Of a DNA stretch of 64,000 nucleotides, positions 34,920 to 43,500 are shown in pieces. The notes under the pieces are model-generated. The model was not told the origin of the DNA, did not search any database, and saw nothing but the letters and a program-made list of their open reading frames with translations. The position numbers were made by a program, and so were the translations under genes. Numbering within the stretch: position 1 is the stretch's first letter; every line of letters begins with the position of its first letter. Source of the DNA: Streptomyces chartreusis (GTDB lineage: Bacteria; Actinomycetota; Actinomycetes; Streptomycetales; Streptomycetaceae); assembly GCF_008704715.1 (NCBI RefSeq), contig NZ_CP023689.1:7006001-7070000 (forward strand). The letters are read 5' to 3'.

Positions 34920-35993
34920 ATGACAGAGACCAGCGTCCCCTTCCGCGCCGGCCAAGAGGGCTACGCGAGCTTCCGCATCCCGGCCGTCGTCACCACCTCC
35001 ACCGGCACCGTTCTCGCGTTCTGCGAGGGCCGGGTCAACTCCGCGAGCGACCACGGGCACATCGACATCGTGCTCAAGCGCTCCACGGACGGCGGCCGCA
35101 CCTGGGGTCCCCTCGCGGTGGTCGCCGACAACAACTGGCACCTCGCCGGCAACCCCGCCCCCGTCGTCCTGGACACCGGCCGCATCCTGCTCGTCTACAT
35201 CCGCAACCACGCCACCGCCACCGAGGCCGGCATCCTGCGCGGCGAGGTGAGCGACGCCGACGGCCGCCGGATCTGGGTGCGGCACAGCGACGACGACGGC
35301 GTCACCTGGTCGAGCTCGAAGGAGATCACCGCGCAGGTGAAGAGGCCGGGCTGGCGCTGGTACGCCACCACGCCCGGCCACGCGATCCAGCTGAGCACCG
35401 GCCGGGTCGTCGTCGCCGCCAACCACACGATCCCGCCCGCCGGCGACGACATCGGCACCGAACCCAGGTACAACAGCGGCCACTGCCTGCTCAGCGACGA
35501 CCGCGGCGCCACCTGGAGCATCGGCTACATCGACGAGAACACCGACGGCTACATCAACGTCAACGAGACCACCGCCGCCGAACTCCCCGACGGCCGCGTC
35601 TACTTCAACACCCGCAACGACTCCGTCTCGCCCGGCAACCGCGCCGACGCCTACTCCGAGGACGGCGGCACGACCCTGACCAGACCCTTCCGCCCGCAGG
35701 CCGGCCTCGTCGCCCCCATCTGCGAGGGCAGCGTGCTCCAGCTCCGCGACCCCGACGTGCTCCTGTTCTCCGGCCCCGCCGACCCCGGCGCCCGCGCCCT
35801 GATGACGATCCGCGCCTCCACCGACCACGGCGTCACCTGGCGGTCCGCCCACCCGGTGGACGGACTGCCCGCCGCCTACTCGGACCTGACCCGGATCGAC
35901 GAGGAGACGGTCGGACTCCTCTACGAGACCGGCGACTTCGGCCCCTACGAGAGCATCACCTTCCGCCGGGTACCCGTGAACCGGCTCACCTGA
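34920..35993 (+). CDS. Exo-alpha-sialidase (BNR/Asp-box propeller)
   Basis: 357 residues. YASFRIPAVV carries the FRIP motif with the first catalytic-triad Arg, and four Asp boxes follow (STDGGRTWG, HSDDDGVTWS, LSDDRGATWS, ASTDHGVTWR). This is a complete six-bladed sialidase propeller, glycoside hydrolase family 33-like, which removes terminal sialic acid. There is no signal peptide, so it would be cytoplasmic or exported without one. GAGGAG lies 7 nt before the ATG. No sialic-acid catabolism genes are adjacent. Confidence 0.85.
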   Translation: MTETSVPFRAGQEGYASFRIPAVVTTSTGTVLAFCEGRVNSASDHGHIDIVLKRSTDGGRTWGPLAVVADNNWHLAGNPAPVVLDTGRILLVYIRNHATATEAGILRGEVSDADGRRIWVRHSDDDGVTWSSSKEITAQVKRPGWRWYATTPGHAIQLSTGRVVVAANHTIPPAGDDIGTEPRYNSGHCLLSDDRGATWSIGYIDENTDGYINVNETTAAELPDGRVYFNTRNDSVSPGNRADAYSEDGGTTLTRPFRPQAGLVAPICEGSVLQLRDPDVLLFSGPADPGARALMTIRASTDHGVTWRSAHPVDGLPAAYSDLTRIDEETVGLLYETGDFGPYESITFRRVPVNRLT

Positions 35994-36030
35994 GCCGTCG
36001 GCGTGGCCGGGGCGGACGTAAAGTCGGCCC

Positions 36031-36756
36031 ATGACCTCTACCGACAGTGCACAGCAGCCCGCCGACGCGCCCGCGAAGGCCCCGGCCAAGGACCCCTGGG
36101 ACCTCCCGGACGTCTCCGGGCTCGTCGTCGGCGTGCTCGGCGGGACCGGGCCGCAGGGCAAGGGCCTGGCCTACCGGCTCGCCCGGGCCGGCCAGAAGGT
36201 GATCATCGGCTCGCGGGCCGCCGAGCGCGCGCAGGCGGCCGCCGAGGAGCTCGGGCACGGCATCGAGGGCGCCGAGAACGCCGAGTGCGCTCGCCGCAGC
36301 GACATCGTGATCGTCGCCGTGCCGTGGGAAGGCCACGGCAAGACCCTGGAAGCGCTCCGCGAGGACCTCGTCGGCAAGCTGGTCGTCGACTGCGTCAACC
36401 CGCTCGGATTCGACAAGAAGGGCGCCTACGCCCTCAAGCCGGAGGAGGGCAGCGCCGCCGAGCAGGCCGCCGCCCTGCTGCCGGACTCCCGGGTGACGGC
36501 TGCCTTCCACCATCTGTCGGCGGTCCTGCTGGAGGACCCGGAGATCGACGAGATCGACACCGACGTCATGGTGCTCGGCGAGGTCCGCGCCGACGTGGAG
36601 ATCGTCCAGGCGCTGGCCGGCCGGATCCCCGGCATGCGCGGCATCTTCGCGGGGCGGTTGCGCAACGCTCACCAGGTGGAGGCGCTGGTCGCGAACCTGA
36701 TCTCGGTGAACCGCCGCTACAAGGCGCACGCCGGACTCCGCGTCACGGACGTATGA
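36031..36756 (+). CDS. npdG: NADPH-dependent F420 reductase
   Basis: 241 residues. VVGVLGGTGPQGKGLAYRLARAGQKVIIGSR is the NADPH-binding start of Fno/NpdG, and DIVIVAVPWEGH with DCVNPLGF gives the F420-side fold. It moves hydride between NADPH and coenzyme F420. An N-terminal Ala/Lys/Pro tail of about 25 residues precedes the domain. F420 is common in Streptomyces; no F420 biosynthesis genes are in the window. Confidence 0.9.
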   Translation: MTSTDSAQQPADAPAKAPAKDPWDLPDVSGLVVGVLGGTGPQGKGLAYRLARAGQKVIIGSRAAERAQAAAEELGHGIEGAENAECARRSDIVIVAVPWEGHGKTLEALREDLVGKLVVDCVNPLGFDKKGAYALKPEEGSAAEQAAALLPDSRVTAAFHHLSAVLLEDPEIDEIDTDVMVLGEVRADVEIVQALAGRIPGMRGIFAGRLRNAHQVEALVANLISVNRRYKAHAGLRVTDV

Positions 36757-36809
36757 GCCGATGGGGGACACTGTCCGGGTAGCAGTGTCCCCCGAAGGAG
36801 CCGAGTGAA

Positions 36810-36995
36810 ATGCCCCGCCTTGGTGTCTATGCCCTGATCGTCTGTGTGCTGGCCGTGGTCGCGGCCGTGGTCTCCTTCGCGCAGGGCAGCTGGCTGGGGA
36901 TCGTGTGGGTGCTGCTCGCGGGCCTTTCGTCGAACATGACCTGGTACTACTTCAAGCGCGCCAAGGACGAGCGGCGCGGCTCCGCCGCCGGCTGA
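36810..36995 (+). CDS. Small two-helix membrane protein
   Basis: 61 residues with two hydrophobic stretches (YALIVCVLAVVAAVVSFA and LGIVWVLLAGLSSNMTWYYF) and a Lys/Arg-rich tail. AAGGAG stands about 9 nt before the ATG, which supports a real gene. Function unknown. Converges with the site-2 protease gene. Confidence 0.65.
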   Translation: MPRLGVYALIVCVLAVVAAVVSFAQGSWLGIVWVLLAGLSSNMTWYYFKRAKDERRGSAAG

Positions 36996-36996
36996 G

Positions 36997-37797
36997 TCAC
37001 TGCGCGATCGAGCAGATCTCGTTCGAGTCCCGCCAGAAGCGGAACAGGTCGTAGCCGCAGTAGGTGTCGAAGTCGCTGATGCCGAGGCCGCGCAGGATCG
37101 TGTCGATCGCGTCGAAGAAGGCGCTGTTGACCGACGGCACCCACAGCAGCGCGAACACGAACAGCAGGCCGAACGGAGCGAACGGCTCCACCTGGCGCTT
37201 GACGTTGTGCGACAGCCAGGGCTCGATCACGCCGTAGCCGTCCAGGCCCGGGACCGGCAGGAAGTTCAGGATCGCGGCCGTCACCTGGAGCAGCGCGAGG
37301 AAGGCGAGCGCGAAGCGGAAGTCCCGCGGCACACCGTCGAGGGCGCCCAGCCAGAACGGGGCCGTGCACACGACCGCGAACAGCACGTTCGTCAGCGGGC
37401 CCGCCGCCGAGATCAGACTGTGCCGCCAGCGCCCCCGGATCCGGCCGCGCTCGATGAATACAGCACCGCCCGGCAGACCGATGCCGCCCATGATCACGAA
37501 GATGACCGGGAGCACGATGCTGAGCAGCGCGTGCGTGTACTTCAGCGGGTTGAGCGTGAGGTAGCCCTTCGCGCCGACCGAGATGTCGCCGCTGTGCAGG
37601 GCGGTACGCGCGTGTGCGTACTCGTGCAGACACAGCGACACGATCCAGGCCGCCGTCACGAACAGGAACACGGCCAGCCCGGGCTGCTCGGCGAACCCGG
37701 TCCAGGTGGCCCAGCCCGTCACCGCCGTGACGGCGACGATCCCGACGAAGACGGGGCTGATCCGCCGCTCGCTGCGGCGGCTGAGGGCGGTGGTCAT
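36997..37797 (-). CDS. Site-2 protease family (M50) membrane metalloprotease
   Basis: 266 residues with about six membrane helices. HEYAH at 58-62 is the Zn-binding HExxH site, and NFLPVPGLDGYG supplies the second Asp motif (NxxPxPxLDG). SPVFVGI at the start and the SAAGPLTN helix are family features. It would cut substrates inside the membrane, as in regulated proteolysis; no adjacent anti-sigma factor suggests a target. ATG 37795-37797. Confidence 0.87.
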   Translation of the reverse strand: MTTALSRRSERRISPVFVGIVAVTAVTGWATWTGFAEQPGLAVFLFVTAAWIVSLCLHEYAHARTALHSGDISVGAKGYLTLNPLKYTHALLSIVLPVIFVIMGGIGLPGGAVFIERGRIRGRWRHSLISAAGPLTNVLFAVVCTAPFWLGALDGVPRDFRFALAFLALLQVTAAILNFLPVPGLDGYGVIEPWLSHNVKRQVEPFAPFGLLFVFALLWVPSVNSAFFDAIDTILRGLGISDFDTYCGYDLFRFWRDSNEICSIAQ

Positions 37798-38016
37798 GGG
37801 GCTCCCTGAGCTCTTGTGCACGCGGGACCGCGTGGGGACCTGCCCGACCGTACCGGGCCTACGCGGAAAACGTCTCGCGGTGGGGCACCGGTTCCGGAGA
37901 GGGTGGAGCCAAACTGCCCGCCCGCGCCGACCGCCCGGCCGGGCCGCACCCGCTCCGCCGGGGCCGCCGCGCCTCGGACCCCAACCCTGTGACCGTCCCC
38001 GAGCCCACCAGAGACA

Positions 38017-41000
38017 ATGGATCCCGTGCGCTATCGCATTCTCGGCACCACCCAGGTACTCCGCCCCGACGGCCGCCCCGTTCCGGTCGGCGGGGCGCGG
38101 CTTCGTGCCCTGCTGACCGTGCTGGCACTGCGGGCCGGCCGGACCGTGCCCGTGGGGCTGCTGGTCGACGAGGTGTGGGGCGACGAGCCGCCCGCCGACG
38201 CGACGGGCGCGCTCCAGGCGCTGGTGGGGCGGTTGCGCCGGGCCCTCGGGGCGGACGCGATCCTCTCCGCCGAGGGCGGCTACCGGCTCGCCGCCGCGCC
38301 CGACGACATCGACCTGAACCGCTTCGAGCGGCTCGTCGGCGAGGGCACGCGCGCGCTCGCCGACGGCGACCCCGCCAAGGCGGCCGGCGTCCTCGACGAC
38401 GCCCTCGCCCTGTGGCACGGCCCGGCCCTCGCCGACCTCCCCGACCACACCGCGGAGGCGGCCCGCCAGGAGACCCGTCGCCTGGACGCCCTCCGCACCC
38501 GGCACACCGCCGCCCTCGCCCTCGGCCACGCCGAGCAGTCCCTGCCCGAGCTGACCGCCCTGTGCGACACCCACCCGCTGGACGAGCCCCTCCAGGCCCT
38601 GCGCCTGCGCGCCCTGCGCGACGCGGGCCGCACGGCGGAGGCCCTGGTCGCCTACGAGGACGTACGACGCCTCCTGGCGGACCGGCTCGGCTCGGACCCG
38701 GGCCCGGAACTGCGCGCCCTGCACGGCGAGTTGCTCCGGCCGACGGAGGAGGGGCGGGGGACCGCGCCGCGCGCAGGCGGGGGCCACGCGTCGAAGTCCC
38801 CGCCGCAGAAACCCGCTGACCAGGGCACAGCAGGGTCCGGCACACCGCACCCCGCGCCCGTCCCCGGCTCCGCGAGCGCGCTCCTGCCCGGTCGCATCGA
38901 CCCGTCCGGCCCTGGCGTCCCGCGCGCCGCCCCCGCCGACCCGCCCGCGGGCAACCTCCGCGCCCGCCTCACCTCCTTCGTCGGCCGCGAGAGCGACATC
39001 GACGCCATTCGCGGCGACCTCACCGCTGCCCGGCTGGTCACCCTGCTCGGTCCCGGCGGTGCCGGGAAGACACGGCTGTCGCAGGAGGCCGCCGAGCGGG
39101 TGCGGGACGGGGCGCCGGACGGGGTGTGGCTGGCCGAGCTCGCGCCGGTCGACGACCCCGCGGCCGTACCGGAGGCCGTGCTCACCGCCGTGGGCGCCCG
39201 CGAGACCGTGCTGTACGGCGCCGGAGCCGAGGCCATGCGGGCCGGCACCGACCGCCACGACGACCCGGTCGACCGCCTCGCCGAGCACTGCGCCAAACGC
39301 CGGATGCTGCTGATCCTCGACAACTGCGAGCATGTCGTCGAGGCCGCCGCCCGCCTCGTGGAGGCGCTGCTGGAGCGCTGCCCCGAGCTGACCGTGCTCG
39401 CCACCAGCCGTGAACCCCTCGGCGTACCGGGCGAGTTGCTGCGCCCCGTCGAACCGCTGCCCGAGCCGTTCGCGCTGAGGTTGCTCGCCGACCGGGGAGC
39501 CGCGGCGCGGCCGGGCTTCCGGGTCGAGGTCGACGAGGAGACCGCCGCGGCGTGCGCCGAGATCTGCCGGCGCCTCGACGGCCTGCCCCTCGCCATCGAA
39601 CTCGCCGCCGCCCGCCTGCGCATGCTCACGCCCCGCCAGATCGCCGACCGGCTCGACGACCGCTTCCGGCTGCTCACCTCCGGCAGCCGTACCGTCCTGC
39701 CCCGCCAGCAGACGCTGCGGGCCGTCGTCGACTGGTCCTGGGAACTGCTCGACGAGGACGAACGCGAGGTGCTGCGGCGGCTGTCGGTCTTCGCGGGCGG
39801 CTGCGACCTCGCCGCCGCCGAGGCCGTGTGCGGGCCGTCCGCCCTGGAGGCGCTCGGCTCCCTCGTCGACAAGTCCCTGGTCGTGGCCGCTCCCTCGGGC
39901 GACGGCGAGATGCGCTACCGGCTCCTGGAGACCGTCGCCGAATACGCCGGCGAACGGCTCGACGAGGCCGGACAGCGCGCGGAGGCCGGGCGCGCGCACC
40001 AGACGTACTACCGCGAACTCGCCCGCACCACCGACCCGTTGCTGCGCGGCCCCGGCCAGCTCGCCGCCGTCCAGCGGCTGGAGCGCGAGTACGAGAACCT
40101 GCGCACCGCCCTGCGCCACGCCGTTGCCGGCCGCGAGGAGCAGGAGGCGTTGTGCATGATCCTGTCCCTGGCCTGGTACTGGCAGATGCGCGACCTGAAG
40201 ATCGAGGCCCGCAACTGGTCCCGGGAGATCATGGACCTCGGCCCCGACCCGTTCCCCGAGACGCCCCGCCCCGCCGCCCCCGTGTGGGAGCGCTGCACGG
40301 ACAGCCCGCCGCCGTGGACCGGGGAGGTCCTCGCCGAGGCCCGGCGCGGCCTGCATCTGGTCCATCTGGCCTGTATGGACACCGAACTGGACGTCTGGCA
40401 GTCCCCCGAGGCGCAGACGAAGCTGCGGTCCATCGCCGCCACCTACGAACCCGGCCAGCCGCAGACCTGCCGCGTCCCCGGCATGCTCTGGTTCTTCGCC
40501 GTCATGCTCTCCGGGGACGTGTCGCGGCTGCGCACGGTCGTCGACGCCACCGTCCGCACCTCCCGCGAGACGCCCGGCTACGAGTGGGAGCTCGCCTCCA
40601 GCCTGCAGTGGCGGGCCAACCTGTACGCCAACCGCAGCGACTGGGCGGGCGACGCGACCCGGGACGCCGAGGAGTCGCTGGAGATCTTCCGCCGGCTCGG
40701 CGATCTGTGGGGCACCGCCGAGGCGTTCTCCGCGCGGGCCGAGGCCTATGAACGCAAGGGCCGGCACGACCTGGCGGCCGAGGACTACCGGGCGGCGATC
40801 GAGGTCGCCGAGCGCCTCGGCGCCCGCGCCCAGCAGTCGGTCCTCAGGGCCCGGCTCGGCAGCGCCCTGATGGAGACCGGCGATCCCGAGCAGGGCGAGG
40901 TGTTGCTGCGCGAGGTGATCGCGGGACAGGAGGGCGCCGCCAACGAGGCGATGCCCGCCGCGCGGCTCTTCCTCGCCGGGTGGCTCGCCATGACCGGCCG

Positions 41001-41457
41001 GACCACCGAGTCGCGCGAGCAGATCCGGCTGCTGCGCGAGCAGTTCAAGATCGCGCACTTCGTCATCTTCGACGGCTTCATCCTCGGCATGGAGGCGTTC
41101 GTGGAGATCGCCGACGACCGCTACGAGGCCGGCCTGACCAAGGTCCGCCTCGCCCTGGAGCGGGCCGAGGAGCCGCTGTCGCAGACCATCGCCCCGCACA
41201 TGCCCGCGATGTACCTGCACGTCGCCGCGGTCGCCATGGCCGGCGCCGACGGCGGGAGCCGCGCCCGCGACGGGGCCCGCTGCCTCGCCGCCGGCGACGC
41301 GCTGCTTCCCGACAACCACGCCCCGACGACCGTGGAGCGCGAGACCCGCGCCAGGGCCGCGAAGGCGCTGCGCGCCGCACTCGGCGACGAGGCGTTCGAG
41401 GCGGCGTACGAGGAAGGCGGCGGACTCTCCCCCCGGGAGGCCGCCGCCCTCGTCTGA
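38017..41457 (+). CDS. AfsR-like BTAD/NB-ARC regulator
   Basis: 1146 residues. An OmpR-type winged helix (RYRILGTTQVL..., 1-95) is followed by a bacterial transcriptional activation domain (about 100-245), a Pro/Gly linker, an NB-ARC ATPase with Walker A GPGGAGKT near 346 and LLILDNCEHV near 430, and a long TPR-like helical C-terminus. This is the AfsR/SARP large-regulator architecture that activates secondary-metabolite or developmental genes, often after ATP-dependent assembly and Ser/Thr phosphorylation. ATG 38017 matches the family opening MDPVRYRILG; a GTG 9 nt later is possible. No antibiotic cluster is next to it, so its targets are elsewhere. Confidence 0.9.
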   Translation: MDPVRYRILGTTQVLRPDGRPVPVGGARLRALLTVLALRAGRTVPVGLLVDEVWGDEPPADATGALQALVGRLRRALGADAILSAEGGYRLAAAPDDIDLNRFERLVGEGTRALADGDPAKAAGVLDDALALWHGPALADLPDHTAEAARQETRRLDALRTRHTAALALGHAEQSLPELTALCDTHPLDEPLQALRLRALRDAGRTAEALVAYEDVRRLLADRLGSDPGPELRALHGELLRPTEEGRGTAPRAGGGHASKSPPQKPADQGTAGSGTPHPAPVPGSASALLPGRIDPSGPGVPRAAPADPPAGNLRARLTSFVGRESDIDAIRGDLTAARLVTLLGPGGAGKTRLSQEAAERVRDGAPDGVWLAELAPVDDPAAVPEAVLTAVGARETVLYGAGAEAMRAGTDRHDDPVDRLAEHCAKRRMLLILDNCEHVVEAAARLVEALLERCPELTVLATSREPLGVPGELLRPVEPLPEPFALRLLADRGAAARPGFRVEVDEETAAACAEICRRLDGLPLAIELAAARLRMLTPRQIADRLDDRFRLLTSGSRTVLPRQQTLRAVVDWSWELLDEDEREVLRRLSVFAGGCDLAAAEAVCGPSALEALGSLVDKSLVVAAPSGDGEMRYRLLETVAEYAGERLDEAGQRAEAGRAHQTYYRELARTTDPLLRGPGQLAAVQRLEREYENLRTALRHAVAGREEQEALCMILSLAWYWQMRDLKIEARNWSREIMDLGPDPFPETPRPAAPVWERCTDSPPPWTGEVLAEARRGLHLVHLACMDTELDVWQSPEAQTKLRSIAATYEPGQPQTCRVPGMLWFFAVMLSGDVSRLRTVVDATVRTSRETPGYEWELASSLQWRANLYANRSDWAGDATRDAEESLEIFRRLGDLWGTAEAFSARAEAYERKGRHDLAAEDYRAAIEVAERLGARAQQSVLRARLGSALMETGDPEQGEVLLREVIAGQEGAANEAMPAARLFLAGWLAMTGRTTESREQIRLLREQFKIAHFVIFDGFILGMEAFVEIADDRYEAGLTKVRLALERAEEPLSQTIAPHMPAMYLHVAAVAMAGADGGSRARDGARCLAAGDALLPDNHAPTTVERETRARAAKALRAALGDEAFEAAYEEGGGLSPREAAALV

Positions 41458-41476
41458 CCCGTCCGCGCGGTGGACG

Positions 41477-42298
41477 TCAGCTCTTCGTACGGAACTTGTG
41501 GATCGCGACCGGCGCCATGACCGCTGTGATCGCCACCGACCAGCCGAGCGTCACCCACAGGTCGTGCGCGACCGGCCCGCCCACCATCAGGCCGCGCGAG
41601 GCGTCCGCGAGGGTGGACAGCGGGTTGTAGTCGGTGAAGCCCTGGAGCCAGCCCGGCATCGAGTCCGTCGGCGCGAAGATCGACGAGCCGAACTGGAGCG
41701 GGAACAGCACCAGGAAGCCCATCGCCTGCACGGACTGCGCGCTCTTCATGATCACGCCGAGGGTGAGGAACACCCACATGATCGACGAGGCGAACGCCGT
41801 GGACAGGGCCACGGTCGCCAGCAGCCCCGGCCAGCTGGTGATGTCGAAGCCGACCAGGACGGCGACGATCATCAGTACGGCGGTGGCGAACAGCATCCGC
41901 AGCAGTTCCACGGAGATCTTCGCGAAGAGCACCGAGCCGCGCCCGATGGGCAGGGACCGGAAGCGGTCCATGACACCGGAGTTGAAGTCCTGGCTGAAGC
42001 CGGTACCGACACCCTGGGAGAGCGTCATGCTCATCATCGCGATCATGCCGGGGATCACGTACTGCACGTACTGGTCCTGGCCGCCGCCGAGCGCCTGCCC
42101 GATCGAGCCGCCGAAGACGAACACGAACAGCAGGGTGAAGATGACCGGCATCAGCAGCGCGTCGGCCATCGACTCCGGGTCCTGCCGGATCCACAGCAGG
42201 TTGCGGCGCACGAGCGCGCCGGTGTGCCTCAGGTGCCCGCGCAGCGGGATGCGCGCGTCGTCCTTGATGCCGGCATTGGTCATGGTGGTGGCGCTCAT
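41477..42298 (-). CDS. ABC-2 type exporter permease (DrrB-like)
   Basis: 273 residues with six membrane helices. RRNLLWIRQDPESMADALLMPVIFTLLFVFVFGGSIG and GFSQDFNSGVMDRFRSLPIGR match DrrB-type permeases with the EAA-like loop. It pairs with the ATPase encoded immediately upstream; the start overlaps the ATPase stop (ATGA). Probably exports a drug, lipid or secondary metabolite. Confidence 0.88.
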   Translation of the reverse strand: MSATTMTNAGIKDDARIPLRGHLRHTGALVRRNLLWIRQDPESMADALLMPVIFTLLFVFVFGGSIGQALGGGQDQYVQYVIPGMIAMMSMTLSQGVGTGFSQDFNSGVMDRFRSLPIGRGSVLFAKISVELLRMLFATAVLMIVAVLVGFDITSWPGLLATVALSTAFASSIMWVFLTLGVIMKSAQSVQAMGFLVLFPLQFGSSIFAPTDSMPGWLQGFTDYNPLSTLADASRGLMVGGPVAHDLWVTLGWSVAITAVMAPVAIHKFRTKS

Positions 42299-43320
42299 AC
42301 GGCGACCTCCTCGCGGTCGTCGGTGGGCACGGTGTCCTGCGGGGCACTGGCGCGGTGGCCGGTGAGGGACAGGAACACCTCGTCGAGGCTGGGCAGTTCG
42401 GTGGTGATGGAGGCGAGCGTGATGCCTCGGGAGGTGATGGCGCCGACCACGGCCGTCAGCTGCTCGTCGCTGAGGATCGGGATCAGCAGGGTGCCGCCCG
42501 CGGTGTCCACGGTGGTGGCGGCCAGCCCGGTGATGCCGAGGTCGTCGAGGTACCCGGCGAGCGGGCGCAGCTGGAGCGGGTCGACCGGGCGGACCCTGAG
42601 CGTCCGCCCGCCCACCTTGGCCTTGAGCTCCTCGATGCCGCCGCCGGCGACGACCTTGCCCCGGTCGACGACGGTCAGCTCGGTGGCGAGCTGCTCGGCC
42701 TCCTCCATGTACTGAGTGGTCAGCAGCACGGTCACGCCGTCCCCGACCATGGCCTTGACCTCGTCCCACACCTCGTTGCGGGTGCGGGGGTCGAGCCCGG
42801 TGGTGGGCTCGTCGAGGAACAGCACGGCCGGCCGGCCGATCATGGAGGCGGCCAGGTCGAGCCGGCGGCGCATACCGCCGGAATAGGTGGAGGCGGGCCG
42901 CTTGGCCGCCTCCGTCAGCGAGAACCGCTCCAGCAGCTCGTCGGCACGCGTGCGTGCCTCCTTGCGCGGCAGGTCGAGCAGCCGCCCGATCAGATACAGG
43001 TTCTCCCACCCCGGGAGCTTCTCGTCCACGGAGGCGTACTGCCCGGTCAGCCCGATCACGCGGCGCAGCTGCCGCGGCTGGCGCACCACGTCGTACCCGA
43101 CGACGGTCGCCTGCCCGGCGTCCGGCGCCAGCAGTGTCGACAGGATCCGCACCAGGGTGGTCTTGCCCGCCCCGTTCGGTCCCAGCACCCCCATGACGGT
43201 GCCCTCACGTACATCCAGGTCCACACCGTCCAGAGCCTTGGTCTCGCCGTAGTGCTTGACCAACCCCCGCACGGAGACGGCGCTGGCCGCGCCGCCCGGC
43301 TTCATGTCGATTCGCGTCAT
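42295..43320 (-). CDS. ABC exporter ATPase (DrrA-like)
   Basis: 341 residues. GPNGAGKTTL, YSGGMRRRLDLA, AVLFLDEPTTGLDPRTR and the DrrA-specific downstream TTQYMEEAEQLA are present, as is a C-terminal ACT-like extension ending in a TSLDEVFL-type motif (LPSLDEVFLSLTGHRA). It energises the DrrB-like permease. ATG 43318-43320 is chosen over a start 30 nt upstream. It closely resembles daunorubicin-resistance ATPases, but substrate identity cannot be read from sequence. Confidence 0.9.
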   Translation of the reverse strand: MTRIDMKPGGAASAVSVRGLVKHYGETKALDGVDLDVREGTVMGVLGPNGAGKTTLVRILSTLLAPDAGQATVVGYDVVRQPRQLRRVIGLTGQYASVDEKLPGWENLYLIGRLLDLPRKEARTRADELLERFSLTEAAKRPASTYSGGMRRRLDLAASMIGRPAVLFLDEPTTGLDPRTRNEVWDEVKAMVGDGVTVLLTTQYMEEAEQLATELTVVDRGKVVAGGGIEELKAKVGGRTLRVRPVDPLQLRPLAGYLDDLGITGLAATTVDTAGGTLLIPILSDEQLTAVVGAITSRGITLASITTELPSLDEVFLSLTGHRASAPQDTVPTDDREEVAV

Positions 43321-43404
43321 GGCAACGACAGTGCCAGTCCCCACCGACAAACCACCGACAGCCCACCGACACGCCCGACAAGGGACCTACGGATAGCGCC
43401 GTGA

Positions 43405-43435
43405 AGGGGCGCGGGGAACTGCGCGACCAGCCACG
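43405..43435 (-). repeat. Dispersed 3'-end element, copy 5
   Basis: AGGGGCGCGGGGAACTGCGC then GACCAGCC on the plus strand. On the minus strand it stands about 66 nt past the MFS stop (43501) and reads with that gene. Confidence 0.72.
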
Positions 43436-43500
43436 ACGGCGCGGCACCCGACCGACGGCACACCGCGCCACATCCGTAGTCGCGCCCTACCCGGACGACC

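Noticed and set aside
36997..41319. A very long minus-strand open frame covering the AfsR-like gene
   Set aside because: It is the antisense shadow of a high-GC gene. Only its last ~266 codons (the site-2 protease) show family features and an RBS; the rest is Gly/Ala/Arg/Val-rich without motifs.
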